DNA of 64,000 nucleotides. Origin: Prochlorococcus sp. AG-424-P18 (lineage in GTDB: Bacteria > Cyanobacteriota > Cyanobacteriia > PCC-6307 > Cyanobiaceae). Shown here piece after piece: positions 1 to 8,988 of this stretch. The stretch is taken from NCBI GenBank assembly GCA_003213235.1, contig QCNJ01000002.1:101488-165487 (forward strand), read 5' to 3'. Each line of letters starts with the position of its first letter. Within the stretch, counting starts at the first letter, position 1. A model generated the notes under the pieces. That model did not search any database. It had not been told where the DNA came from and saw nothing but the letters and a program-made list of their open reading frames with translations. The translations under genes were made by a program, and so were the position numbers.

Positions 1-10
1 ATTTACGAAA

Positions 11-577
11 CTATACTCTTCTTCTTCTTCTTGATCTGGGAAGATTTCTTGATTTTGATTGAACTTGTTGATTTGATTGATTTCTCGAAGTATTAATCTC
101 TTTTTCTGAAGCTCTTTGCCATCTTTCAACTTTGAAATCCATTTCATCTGGCCAATCTTCGTCCTTACTCTCTTTCACGTAAGGTAATTTTTTTTGCTCA
201 GTTGTCTGTAAATTTTTTGGTTGCCTTAAAGATATTGCTTCTAAAGGTCTTTTTGAGTGCTGTTTAGCAGATTCATAAGAATTTGATTCTCTGGAAAATG
301 TCTTAATATCCCTGTTATCATCGTAAAAATTCTCATCATTCCAATCATCATTATCTTCATCAAAAAATAAATCCACTTTTTCAGATACCCATCGTCCTAC
401 TTTTTTAACACTCTTACTTGTTATTCCTTGAAAATCTGAGTTCCTTCTTTTTCCTGGCCTGGCACCAGACACTCCATCAACAAATTGTCTTCCAGTTTCG
501 AAAATTTTATCAACCTGTTTATCAACAATATTTTTATCAAAACTATTTCTAAGATTTCTAATTCTCCTTGAATCCAT
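11..577 (-). CDS. Conserved-looking hypothetical protein, 188 aa
   Basis: I do not recognise this protein. The first half is mixed basic (lysines and arginines around residues 3-60). It is followed by a strongly acidic stretch near residues 70-90, rich in Asp, Glu and Asn with aromatic residues. A long polar, low-complexity linker then leads to an Arg-rich C-terminus of five consecutive arginines before the final Val. No membrane segment or signal peptide is visible. The alternation of acidic patch and basic tail would suit nucleic-acid or ribosome binding, but that is inference only. It starts with ATG and reads away from the same-strand SprT-like gene 81 bp upstream, so the two may be co-transcribed. 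Confidence 0.72.
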   Translation of the reverse strand: MDSRRIRNLRNSFDKNIVDKQVDKIFETGRQFVDGVSGARPGKRRNSDFQGITSKSVKKVGRWVSEKVDLFFDEDNDDWNDENFYDDNRDIKTFSRESNSYESAKQHSKRPLEAISLRQPKNLQTTEQKKLPYVKESKDEDWPDEMDFKVERWQRASEKEINTSRNQSNQQVQSKSRNLPRSRRRRRV

Positions 578-658
578 AAATTATTATGCTTTTAAAATTA
601 AACTACATTAAAAAAATAAATAATTCCAAATATAGAAACAAAAACACATCTTATATTT

Positions 659-1186
659 TTAATCAAACAAAATTAAACACTTTTTATTCCATGATCCATT
701 AAAGAAATTTACACAACATTTTTTACAAGCAATATTCTTTATCCTTTTCCTATAGAAAAATTTCTCACCACAATTTTGGCAAGTTCCTATGTATTTTAAT
801 TCTCTCCTTTCAATAGGAAATGAGTGCCTCACAGAAATTTGAAAATTCTTCTCTTTCTTATTAATTTCATTCATCTTTTCTAAGAAATTTGGACCATGTA
901 TCTCATTTTTTTTCAATATCCGATCAACCCATGCATGAATCATTTCATGACATAAAGTACTGTTTATTTCACTAGTAGATAATTTACTCAAAATAGGTTT
1001 CGATAAGATAATTTCAGAATCTACAAGACCATTAATTCTTTTTCTTTTATAAAAACCAGCAGTGGTTTTTAATCTATTATCACTCCATCTAACTTTTACT
1101 AAAGGTTGATTATTAACCGCTAAAGAATTTTCAAAATATTGGCTATTAAATTTGTGAAATAAAGGTAAAAGAGGAATTACAGGCAT
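659..1186 (-). CDS. SprT-like zinc metalloprotease domain protein
   Basis: A 175-residue SprT-family protein. The zinc-protease motif HEMIH sits at residues 80-84 with a downstream histidine in IHGPNF (about residue 97) as likely third ligand. A C-terminal zinc ribbon is formed by Cys136/Cys139 and Cys154/Cys157. The N-terminus has the family signature of alternating Leu/Phe around an FN..YF motif. Eukaryotic relatives (Spartan) cleave DNA-protein crosslinks; the bacterial function is poorly defined. Its neighbour across the divergent gap leads to a DNA ligase, which is suggestive but not proof of a repair role. The ATG at 1186 fits the usual family start. Confidence 0.85.
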   Translation of the reverse strand: MPVIPLLPLFHKFNSQYFENSLAVNNQPLVKVRWSDNRLKTTAGFYKRKRINGLVDSEIILSKPILSKLSTSEINSTLCHEMIHAWVDRILKKNEIHGPNFLEKMNEINKKEKNFQISVRHSFPIERRELKYIGTCQNCGEKFFYRKRIKNIACKKCCVNFFNGSWNKKCLILFD

Positions 1187-1271
1187 TATGGATTAAAATT
1201 AGTATTATTTTGACAAAAAAAGCCATCAAAAACGATTTCTTTTCTTAAAGTAATAAAAAACTCAAATCGAC

Positions 1272-1691
1272 ATGGATGCAACACTAGTTAAAGATATAGG
1301 AATTAAAGCACTATTAGTTGGCGGAGCTGTACTAGTTTCTTTTTGGACTTTTAATGCAGTCAAATTAGTTATAAGCGCCAGAGGAATTAATCCGTTAGTA
1401 AGAAAGTTTTTTGATCAAATAGCTGCTGGCAGAATTGATGCAGCTTATGGTTTGACTACAAAAACTTATAAAACTCATGTGAAGCGCCAAGACTTTCTTA
1501 AATTTTTAGCTAGTTTAAATCTCAATAAATACAGAAATTTAAAGTCAGGAAGACCCAGAGTCCAAGAAGATCAAATCATAATAACTTTGAATTTAAAATC
1601 AGAAGATAAACAAGATGAGCTCCCATTAGATTTTACTTTTGCAAAAACTGACAATGATTGGAAAATAGACAGAATAGCAAAAGTGAATTAA
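1272..1691 (+). CDS. Membrane-anchored small protein with NTF2/DUF4864-like domain
   Basis: A 139-residue protein with one N-terminal hydrophobic segment (about residues 10-32) and a soluble domain. The soluble part resembles the NTF2-like fold of DUF4864/DUF4019 proteins: a helix with F-x-x-I-x-x-G-x-I-D-A-A-Y, a hydrophobic middle helix, then alternating beta strands ending in DNDWKIDRI, typical of the last strand. Function is unknown; such domains often sit at the membrane surface as binding modules. It lies 9 bp upstream of the DNA ligase on the same strand, so the two are probably one transcript. Confidence 0.75.
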   Translation: MDATLVKDIGIKALLVGGAVLVSFWTFNAVKLVISARGINPLVRKFFDQIAAGRIDAAYGLTTKTYKTHVKRQDFLKFLASLNLNKYRNLKSGRPRVQEDQIIITLNLKSEDKQDELPLDFTFAKTDNDWKIDRIAKVN

Positions 1692-1700
1692 TAATTTCTT

Positions 1701-3029
1701 GTGAGGCAAAAAGAATTGTATAAAGAAGAGATTATACATCAATTAGAATTACATCCAAGTAGATTAGATAAAGAAAAAATCATCTCAGAAGCAATGGAAC
1801 AAGGTTTAGATGATTTTTTTGAAGGAATCCGTATGGCACTTGATCCATTGGTAACTTTTGGTGTAAAAATTGTTCCTGAAAAAGAAAATGAAAAAAGTCA
1901 AAATTTTTTATGGAAAGATTTTAGGTTATTAGCAAATAAGCTTATTCAAAGAGAACTTACTGGTCACGCTGCTCGCGATGCAATTATTACAGCTATGGAA
2001 TCTGCCAAAAAAGAAGAGTGGAATGGATTTTATAGACGAGTTTTAATTAAAGATCTTAGATGTGGTGTATCTGAGAAAACAATCAACAAGATAGCCAAGA
2101 AATTTCCCAAATATGCGATTCCTATTTTTTCATGTCCCTTAGCTCATGACAGTGCAAATCATGAAAAAAAAATGATAGGAAAAAAGCAAATTGAAATCAA
2201 ATTAGATGGAGTGCGCGTCTTAACTATTATTAGACAAAATAAAGTAGAAATGTTTTCTCGTAATGGGAAACAATTCCATAATTTTGGTCATATTATCTCA
2301 GAAATAGAAAACGTGTTAAAAGAAGATCCTGCACCACATGACTTAGTCCTAGATGGTGAAGTAATGAGTGCTAACTTTCAGGATTTGATGAAACAGGTTC
2401 ATAGAAAAGATGGCAAACAAACAAAAGATGCAGTTCTCCACCTATTTGACTTATGTCCCCTTGAAAACTTCCAAAAAGGGAGATGGAACACTAGTCAAAC
2501 AGCAAGAAGTTTATTAGTAAAAGAATGGGTAGCAAAACATTCTATGCTTCTAAGACATGTAAAAACACTTGAATGGGAAAATGTAGATCTCGACACCATT
2601 GAGGGACAAAAAAGATTTATAGAGCTAAATAAAGCTGCCGTGGAAGGTGGATATGAAGGAGTAATGATTAAAGATCCTGATGCTATGTACGAATGTAAAA
2701 GAACACACAGTTGGTTAAAAGCAAAACCTTTCATTGAAGTCACTTTAAAGGTTGTATCGGTTGAGGAAGGAACAGGTCGCAATAAAGGTCGACTAGGAGC
2801 TGTCCTAGTAGAAGGGGAAGATGATGGGTATGAATACAGTCTTAGTTGTGGGAGCGGATTTAGTGATATCCAACGTCAAGAATATTGGTCAAAACGGAGT
2901 CATCTTATTGGTCAACTTGTAGAAATCAGAGCTGATGCTAAAACGAAATCCAAGGATGCGGTAACTTTTAGTCTTAGATTTCCTAGATTCAAATGCTTTA
3001 GAGGATTTAAAGCTGGAGAAAAAGTTTAA
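1701..3029 (+). CDS. ATP-dependent DNA ligase, phage (T4-like) type
   Basis: A 442-residue ATP-dependent DNA ligase, sealing nicks through an enzyme-AMP intermediate. The adenylation motif EIKLDGVR places the nucleophile at Lys167. It is followed by a GE motif (LDGEVM), HLFDL, and EGVMIKDPD with a downstream lysine pair (WLKAKPF, motif V). A C-terminal OB-fold follows. The N-terminal helical domain with LIKDLRCGVS and the overall architecture look closer to T4-type phage ligases than to bacterial LigB, LigC or LigD; this is from memory of those families. The gene starts with GTG. No Ku, Lhr-like helicase or nuclease partner is adjacent. Replicative joining in cyanobacteria is normally done by NAD-dependent LigA, so this is probably accessory. 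Confidence 0.88.
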   Translation: MRQKELYKEEIIHQLELHPSRLDKEKIISEAMEQGLDDFFEGIRMALDPLVTFGVKIVPEKENEKSQNFLWKDFRLLANKLIQRELTGHAARDAIITAMESAKKEEWNGFYRRVLIKDLRCGVSEKTINKIAKKFPKYAIPIFSCPLAHDSANHEKKMIGKKQIEIKLDGVRVLTIIRQNKVEMFSRNGKQFHNFGHIISEIENVLKEDPAPHDLVLDGEVMSANFQDLMKQVHRKDGKQTKDAVLHLFDLCPLENFQKGRWNTSQTARSLLVKEWVAKHSMLLRHVKTLEWENVDLDTIEGQKRFIELNKAAVEGGYEGVMIKDPDAMYECKRTHSWLKAKPFIEVTLKVVSVEEGTGRNKGRLGAVLVEGEDDGYEYSLSCGSGFSDIQRQEYWSKRSHLIGQLVEIRADAKTKSKDAVTFSLRFPRFKCFRGFKAGEKV

Positions 3030-3147
3030 ATTTTAAAAAATAATACTCAACAAAGTAGTCAAAGAAAAATGTGGTTTTTAAATAAAAAAAAATAAAAATC
3101 TTGGCTATAAAATATAGGAATAATTATCAGGACTTTTTGAGAGACTT

Positions 3148-3300
3148 ATGACAAATAAAACAGTTTTCAAATTCATAAAAACATCTTGTGGACAGGCAAA
3201 ATATGTCGAATTAGAGGCCAACAAAACCTTACTAGGTAAATTTAGACTGTTGTGGTTTATCTTAATTGCATCAATTAGAGATTGGAATATTAAAGAGTAG
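3148..3300 (+). CDS. Small hypothetical protein, 50 aa
   Basis: An ATG-initiated frame of 50 codons ending in TAG at 3300, in the gap between the ligase and the minus-strand VTT protein. The product has a basic and polar first half containing one Cys, then a hydrophobic segment (about residues 33-43, LLWFILIASI) and a polar tail ending NIKE. It looks like a small membrane-associated protein. The balanced composition in an otherwise very AT-rich gap, with a purine-rich stretch (GAGAG) just before the ATG, argues for coding. I know of no family, so comparison with related genomes would decide whether it is real. Confidence 0.5.
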   Translation: MTNKTVFKFIKTSCGQAKYVELEANKTLLGKFRLLWFILIASIRDWNIKE

Positions 3301-3304
3301 ATTC

Positions 3305-3901
3305 TTAAGATTTTTCAAAATATTCTCTGGAGTATTTCGCTGAGAAATATACAACTAAAAAAGTTGAAATAATTCCAATACTAGTAATATATAAATTATT
3401 TGGTGATTGCACATTTTTTAACTCCTGAATACTTTTTGCCAAACTACCTATTGAGCAATAAAGAAAAGTGCCTGGAATTATTCCAATAAGGCCAAGAGCG
3501 AAATCTCTAAATTTAACATTATTCAAACCATAAAAATAATTAAGAATACTGAAAGGAAATATCGGCGATAATCTGGCTAAAAAAATTAATTTAAGTCCGC
3601 CTTTTTCTACTACTTTTTCCATAACACTTAATTTTGGATAACGGCTAAAAAGATTTTTTAGCTTTTTTGCAAAAAAACTTTTTGATACAAAAAAAGCAAC
3701 TGATGCTCCTATGGAAGCGGAAATGAAAACAATAATTGATCCTAAATATGAGCCATATAAAAAACCTGATAATAAAGATAACCAAGAGGCTGGAAGTATT
3801 AATAAAACAATTAAAATATAAATACAAACAAACGAAAAGATCCCAAAACCAGTATTAAAAAAAAAAGACAAATTATAAATATTTTCAAGAAATATATTCA
3901 T
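3305..3901 (-). CDS. TVP38/TMEM64 (VTT/DedA-like) family membrane protein
   Basis: A polytopic inner-membrane protein of the VTT (SNARE-associated/DedA-like) superfamily. Several hydrophobic segments alternate with short loops. The family hallmark is visible as the glycine-rich LLSGFLYGSYLGS region followed later by FLARLSPIFPFSILNYFYG, matching the R-x-x-P-x-x-P core of the domain. Members are linked to lipid scrambling and envelope homeostasis; the substrate here is unknown. I start it at ATG 3901. A TTG two codons upstream (3907) would overlap the valS stop, but ATG is more likely and leaves a 2-bp gap, implying co-transcription with valS. Confidence 0.82.
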   Translation of the reverse strand: MNIFLENIYNLSFFFNTGFGIFSFVCIYILIVLLILPASWLSLLSGFLYGSYLGSIIVFISASIGASVAFFVSKSFFAKKLKNLFSRYPKLSVMEKVVEKGGLKLIFLARLSPIFPFSILNYFYGLNNVKFRDFALGLIGIIPGTFLYCSIGSLAKSIQELKNVQSPNNLYITSIGIISTFLVVYFSAKYSREYFEKS

Positions 3902-3903
3902 TC

Positions 3904-6660
3904 TCAATTCAAAAGTTCAAGTTTTTTAGTGATTCTTTCCTTTTGTACCGAACCCTCATTTAATTTAAATCTGCATTCATCAACAATATCTTTTGGAGCC
4001 TTATCAACGAAATTGTTATTAGATAATCTCTTATTTAGATTTTCTAATTCAATATTCACCTTTTTTAAATCCTTGGTTAACCTTTCCTTTAATGCATCTA
4101 TATTTACAAAATCCTGAAAAGGTAAGTAAACCTCTAAATCACTAATTATCCCGGAAAAAGATTTAGCGAACTCTTTTTTATCAACAGCATTAGTTTTAAA
4201 AATAAATACTTCAGAAGATTTAGTTAAAGTTTGAATATCATCAACTAAAGTTTTTAAAAAATCAATCAATTCATCATTGTCTGAAATTAAATATACAGGA
4301 CTTTTTTCTGATGGCTTAAGACCTAATTCAGCTCTCAAATTTCTAATCAGCCTAATAATTTCAAAGAGTTGCTGAAAGGAATTATCAAGCTTATTATCAA
4401 CAAATTTATTTTCGTGAATTGGCCATTTTTGAAGAGATAATAATGCATTATCTGGTTTTAGTTGCAACACATGCCAAAGTTCCTCAGTAATGTGCGGCAT
4501 AAAAGGATGAATCATTACCAAAATATCATTGAGCACTTTTATTAAAACTTTTTCAGATATTTGTCTATTTTTAGTCTCTTTATTATTAAACCTTTGTTTA
4601 GCAAATTCTACATACCAGTCACAAAAATCATTCCACGTAAATTCATATAGAAGTTTCGCAGATTCTCCCAATTTATATTCTGTCAACAAAGCAGCGACTT
4701 TTATATTGACCTGATTCAATTTCGATAAAATCCACTTATCACATAACTCTAAAGAAGTTTCATCACTCTCATTAAGTGAATAATTATTATTAGAAGTTTT
4801 ATGAATTAACACAAATTTAGTTGCATTCCATAATTTATTCGCAAAATTTCTTGAAGCTTCAACGGTTGAAGATGTATCTTTTTTCCTATCAAAATCAAGC
4901 CGGATATCTTGTCCAGCGCCTGCAACTTCTCGAATTAAAGCAAATCGTAGAGCATCAGAACCATATTTATCAATTAATAGTATTGGATCAATACCATTAC
5001 CTGAACTTTTACTCATTTTTTTATTGTTTTCATCTCGCACTAGACCATGAATATAAACATCCCTAAAAGGAATATTCTTTGTAAAAGTATTCCCCATCAT
5101 TGTCATTCTTGCCACCCAGAAGAAAATAATATCGAAACCAGTAACAAGAACACTATTTGGATACCATTTTTTAAAATCAGGATCATTTATATTTGGCCAA
5201 CCAAGGGTTGAAAAAGGCCACAAACCACTTGAAAACCATGTATCCAAAACATCTTTATCACGAACCAATTTAATATTTAATCCAAATTTTTTATTAGCTT
5301 CGATTAAGGCATCCTCTTCATTTCTTGCAACGATATATGGAGTATTTTGTTCTATTGAGTCTTGAGATTCATCTAAAACATACCAGGCCGGTATTTGGTG
5401 CCCCCACCACAATTGCCGACTGATACACCAATCATTAATATTCTCTAACCAATCCTTATAAACTTTCTCCCAGCGTGGAGGGATAAACGATGGTTTTTTA
5501 GAATCAATTTCATTAAGACAACCTTGTGATATATCATCCATTTTCAAAAACCATTGTGTCGACAATAAAGGTTCAATTGGCACCTTACCTCTATCAGAAA
5601 AAGGAACAGTATGTTTATAATCCTCTATCTTTGTAAGCAGGCCTAAATTATCCAATTCTTTGATAATTTTCTTTCTAGCGTCATATCTATCTAAATTTTG
5701 AAAAATACCTGCATTAATATTTAAAGTTCCATCTTTGTTCATTACATTAATCTGTTTTAAATTATGCCTTTTTCCTATTGCAAAATCATTTGGATCATGA
5801 GCTGGAGTAACCTTCACACAACCCGTACCAAAATCTTTATCAACATGTGAATCAGCGATAATAGGTATTTCTCTATCAACGAAAGGAACTTTTACTTTGA
5901 GTCCAATAAATTCTTTATATCTATCATCATCAGGATTAACTGCCACAGCAGTATCACCCAAAAGAGTTTCTGGTCTTGTTGTTGCAACTTCTAAGTACTT
6001 ATCTAAGTATTCACCACTTTCAGAAATTAAAGGGTATTTAAAATGCCATAAATGACCATTTACTTCTTGCATTTCAACTTCAAGATCACTTACGGCAGAT
6101 TGAGATTGAGGGCACCAATTAACCAAATATTCGCCTCTATAAATTAAATTCTTTTTATAAAGAATATTAAAAGCCTCAATAACTGCTTCATTTAATTTTT
6201 GATCAAGAGTAAATCTTTCTCTAGTCCAGTCAACTGAATATCCTATCCTTTTTAATTGAGAAACTATTCTTCCACCACTTTGTTCTTTCCAGTTCCATGC
6301 TCTTTTAAGAAATTCATCTCTTCCAATATCCTCGCTTGTTTTGCCTTCACTTTTTAATTGTTTTTCGAGAATAGTTTGAACAGCTATTGAAGCATGATCA
6401 GTTCCCGGTAAACACAAAACATTCTTACCTAACAGTCTTTGAAAACGTACTACAACATCTATCAAAGCCGTATTGAATGCATGCCCCATATGCAAAGATC
6501 CAGTTACATTTGGTGGCGGAATGACAACACAAAAAGGCTCACCATCATCCTCAGGGTTAGGACTAAACGCCTTTAGACTTTCCCATTTTGCTTGCCACTT
6601 TTTCTCTACTTCAAAAGGTGAATAATTCTCTAAAGATAATTGATCATTCATCTCTGTCAT
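3904..6660 (-). CDS. valS: Valyl-tRNA synthetase
   Basis: Class I aminoacyl-tRNA synthetase charging tRNA-Val, 918 residues, full length for the bacterial family. The HIGH signature appears as HMGH at residues 57-60 after PPPNVTGSL, and the KMSKS loop is intact (KKMSKSSGNGIDP). The editing (CP1) domain is present between them, including ATTRPETLLGDTAVAVNP. The C-terminus has the coiled-coil arm typical of ValRS, with heptad Leu/Lys/Glu. The gene is in the same minus-strand cluster as tRNA-Val(UAC) and an IscA-type protein upstream, and is followed 2 bp later by a VTT membrane protein. Confidence 0.97.
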   Translation of the reverse strand: MTEMNDQLSLENYSPFEVEKKWQAKWESLKAFSPNPEDDGEPFCVVIPPPNVTGSLHMGHAFNTALIDVVVRFQRLLGKNVLCLPGTDHASIAVQTILEKQLKSEGKTSEDIGRDEFLKRAWNWKEQSGGRIVSQLKRIGYSVDWTRERFTLDQKLNEAVIEAFNILYKKNLIYRGEYLVNWCPQSQSAVSDLEVEMQEVNGHLWHFKYPLISESGEYLDKYLEVATTRPETLLGDTAVAVNPDDDRYKEFIGLKVKVPFVDREIPIIADSHVDKDFGTGCVKVTPAHDPNDFAIGKRHNLKQINVMNKDGTLNINAGIFQNLDRYDARKKIIKELDNLGLLTKIEDYKHTVPFSDRGKVPIEPLLSTQWFLKMDDISQGCLNEIDSKKPSFIPPRWEKVYKDWLENINDWCISRQLWWGHQIPAWYVLDESQDSIEQNTPYIVARNEEDALIEANKKFGLNIKLVRDKDVLDTWFSSGLWPFSTLGWPNINDPDFKKWYPNSVLVTGFDIIFFWVARMTMMGNTFTKNIPFRDVYIHGLVRDENNKKMSKSSGNGIDPILLIDKYGSDALRFALIREVAGAGQDIRLDFDRKKDTSSTVEASRNFANKLWNATKFVLIHKTSNNNYSLNESDETSLELCDKWILSKLNQVNIKVAALLTEYKLGESAKLLYEFTWNDFCDWYVEFAKQRFNNKETKNRQISEKVLIKVLNDILVMIHPFMPHITEELWHVLQLKPDNALLSLQKWPIHENKFVDNKLDNSFQQLFEIIRLIRNLRAELGLKPSEKSPVYLISDNDELIDFLKTLVDDIQTLTKSSEVFIFKTNAVDKKEFAKSFSGIISDLEVYLPFQDFVNIDALKERLTKDLKKVNIELENLNKRLSNNNFVDKAPKDIVDECRFKLNEGSVQKERITKKLELLN

Positions 6661-6757
6661 GTGTAAATTTTATTTCGATAAACTTTTTGTTTATTTTATC
6701 TTGAGAGCAGCCAATTAATGAAAATAATATTAGTTTGCAAAAAAAGACGCGTTCATT

Positions 6758-7099
6758 CTACAAAAGTTTGAAACCAGAACCACAGGAACAACGTTTTGCA
6801 TTTTTTGGTGTTGAAATAAGAAATCCACCACCGCTCAAATCACCGTAATAGTCTAATTTTAAATCTTTCAGTAAATTAAACTGTTTTACATCCGCATATA
6901 AAGTTACTCCTTCCGTTCTTGAGATAGGGGATCCATTACATGTACCTGGCCTTAATTTAATATGCATCCATCCTTCGGAGCAATTTTTATCCTCTACCAA
7001 ATCAATCGACATTTCTCCTGGAGAACCTCCAAAAGAAGCTTGCCTAGATAGTTCTGAAGCAGCATTTTGACTGATTGAAAGATTGACGATCTCAGTCAT
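6758..7099 (-). CDS. HesB/IscA/SufA-type iron-sulfur cluster carrier
   Basis: A 113-residue A-type carrier protein. The conserved C-terminal pair is present as CSCGSGF (Cys104 and Cys106), close to the family consensus C-G-C-G-x-S-F. The distal ligand is probably Cys54 (TCNG). Such proteins bind Fe or [2Fe-2S]/[4Fe-4S] clusters and pass them to apo-enzymes. The frame continues upstream to 7144, but those extra 15 codons would run into the tRNA-Val gene, so I use the ATG at 7099. Only 15 bp separate it from the mature tRNA end, so it is probably expressed from a transcript that also contains the tRNA. Confidence 0.88.
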   Translation of the reverse strand: MTEIVNLSISQNAASELSRQASFGGSPGEMSIDLVEDKNCSEGWMHIKLRPGTCNGSPISRTEGVTLYADVKQFNLLKDLKLDYYGDLSGGGFLISTPKNAKRCSCGSGFKLL

Positions 7100-7114
7100 T
7101 AGAAAAATAATAAA

Positions 7115-7186
<72 letters not shown>

Positions 7187-7284
7187 TCATAATAGATCAT
7201 TCTAATAGATGAAGTTGAAAAATTTATACTAAGTATTTAAATATTTCATGATTGAGGCAAAATTTAATTAATAAAATATATCCT

Positions 7285-8139
7285 ATGTCCTCAAACAATA
7301 GATATAAATTGGAAAACAATTCCGATTTAGAGACTATAAATAGTTTTAAAAACTTAATATCTAATATCAAAGCATTAAAAGATAAAACATGGGGCTGCCC
7401 ATGGCAGAAAATACAGTCTCATATATCGTTGATCCCATTTTTGTATGAAGAAATTAATGAATTTATAGATGCGATTTACGAAAAAAATGCAGATAACATG
7501 TGTGAGGAGTTAGGAGATCTTTTATTACAAGTCATGCTTCATGCTGAAATAGGTTACGAAGAAAAAGAATTTACACTAAATGATGTTATAAAAAATCTAA
7601 ACAAGAAAATTATTAATAGACATCCATATATTTTTAACAAAAAAGAAAAAGTATCATTAAAAAAATCACAACAGATTTGGGTAAATATAAAAAATTTAGA
7701 AAAAGAAGCACCTCATATGAAATCTTCAATTAGTAGAAATTTAAATTTGAAAATTAAAAATTTACCGCCAACGGTTGGAACAGGTAAAATCACAAATGTT
7801 GTTAAAGAACATGGCTTCAAGTGGGAAAGTACTGATGAGATTTTTAAAAAGTTAGAAGAAGAAATTGATGAATTAAAGGAAGCAATTAAAAGTAAAAATG
7901 ATTCAGAGATAAAAAATGAATTTGGTGATATTTACTTTACCCTTCTTAATCTCTCAAACTTTTTAAAGATCAATCCTGAATCAGCTCTTCAAAAAACTAA
8001 TATGAAATTTTTAGACAGATTTTCAATCGTCGAAGAGCATGCAGGAGATAATATTAAAAAACAAACTCCTAAAGACTTTCAACGGCTTTGGCAAATAGCC
8101 AAACAAAAAATGGCGGGAAAAATTCCTAAATGCAAATGA
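7285..8139 (+). CDS. mazG: Nucleoside triphosphate pyrophosphohydrolase MazG
   Basis: MazG hydrolyses NTPs/dNTPs to the monophosphate and pyrophosphate, acting in nucleotide-pool housekeeping and possibly ppGpp control. Two MazG repeats are visible. Each has the metal-binding E-E-x-x-E ... E-x-x-D pattern: EEINEFIDAI...CEELGDLLLQVMLH in the first half and EEEIDELKEAI...NEFGDIYFTLLNL in the second. I choose ATG 7285 (284 aa). A TTG at 7252 would add 11 residues but is less attractive. The 3' end overlaps speE by the four bases ATGA, indicating translational coupling. Confidence 0.92.
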   Translation: MSSNNRYKLENNSDLETINSFKNLISNIKALKDKTWGCPWQKIQSHISLIPFLYEEINEFIDAIYEKNADNMCEELGDLLLQVMLHAEIGYEEKEFTLNDVIKNLNKKIINRHPYIFNKKEKVSLKKSQQIWVNIKNLEKEAPHMKSSISRNLNLKIKNLPPTVGTGKITNVVKEHGFKWESTDEIFKKLEEEIDELKEAIKSKNDSEIKNEFGDIYFTLLNLSNFLKINPESALQKTNMKFLDRFSIVEEHAGDNIKKQTPKDFQRLWQIAKQKMAGKIPKCK

Positions 8140-8987
8140 CAGATATTACAACATGGATAGATGAATATCATAAAGGCTCAAGATTCGGCCTTAATGGGAA
8201 AATTCTAATTAAAAAAAACTCCAAATATCAAGAAATTATTGTTATTGAAAATGAATATTATGGTAAAGCTTTAATGTTAGATGGTTGCTGGATGACATCA
8301 TTAAAAGACGAGAAATATTATCATGAGTGTCTTGTGCATCCTGCATTAAGTAGCATTGACGAAAAATCTAATGTACTAATTATTGGCGGTGGTGACGGTG
8401 GTACTGTAAGAGAATGCATTAAATATTCTCAAATATCAAAAATTGATCTAGTAGAAATTGATGAGGAGGTAATCAAAATATCTAAAAAATTTCTAAAAGA
8501 AATTGCAGGCGAAGCATGGAATGACAAAAGATTAGAAATACATATTGATGATGGCGTTAAATGGGTAAAAAAAACAAAAGATAATTTTTACGACGTTATA
8601 TTTATAGATTGTTCAGATCCCTCAGAATTTTCAAATTTATTATTTTCAAATTCTTTTTACAAAGAATGTAAAAGAATACTTACACCAAGGGGGATATTAG
8701 CAACTCAAAGCGAATCTCCTGAATCCTTCGAAAATATTCACATAAATATTTTGAAAAGCCTAAAAAATATATTTAAAGTTTCTGAAACTATGTATTCCTT
8801 TGTGCCTATATATCCAAGCGGAATTTGGAGTTGGACATTTGCTTCTTCAGAAGATCTAAGTTTATCAAAGCAAAATTATGATGAAGTCGTAAAAATAGAA
8901 AAAGGATGTGAAATTTGGAATTTAAATTTTCAAAATGCAGCATTCAAAATGATGCCAAATAAAATTGTAAAAGAACTAGATTCATAA
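8136..8987 (+). CDS. speE: Spermidine synthase (polyamine aminopropyltransferase)
   Basis: Transfers an aminopropyl group from decarboxylated S-adenosylmethionine to putrescine. The Rossmann-like core shows the family signature VLIIGGGDGGTVRE followed by the acidic LVEIDEEV, and the catalytic-region DVIFIDCSDPSE. The N-terminal beta domain contains YYGKALMLDGCWM and DEKYYHECLVHPAL. Length is normal (283 aa). The ATG at 8136 overlaps the mazG stop in ATGA; another in-frame ATG at 8130 is possible. Agmatinase follows one base after the stop, so two polyamine steps are physically linked. Confidence 0.94.
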   Translation: MTDITTWIDEYHKGSRFGLNGKILIKKNSKYQEIIVIENEYYGKALMLDGCWMTSLKDEKYYHECLVHPALSSIDEKSNVLIIGGGDGGTVRECIKYSQISKIDLVEIDEEVIKISKKFLKEIAGEAWNDKRLEIHIDDGVKWVKKTKDNFYDVIFIDCSDPSEFSNLLFSNSFYKECKRILTPRGILATQSESPESFENIHINILKSLKNIFKVSETMYSFVPIYPSGIWSWTFASSEDLSLSKQNYDEVVKIEKGCEIWNLNFQNAAFKMMPNKIVKELDS

Positions 8988-8988
8988 G

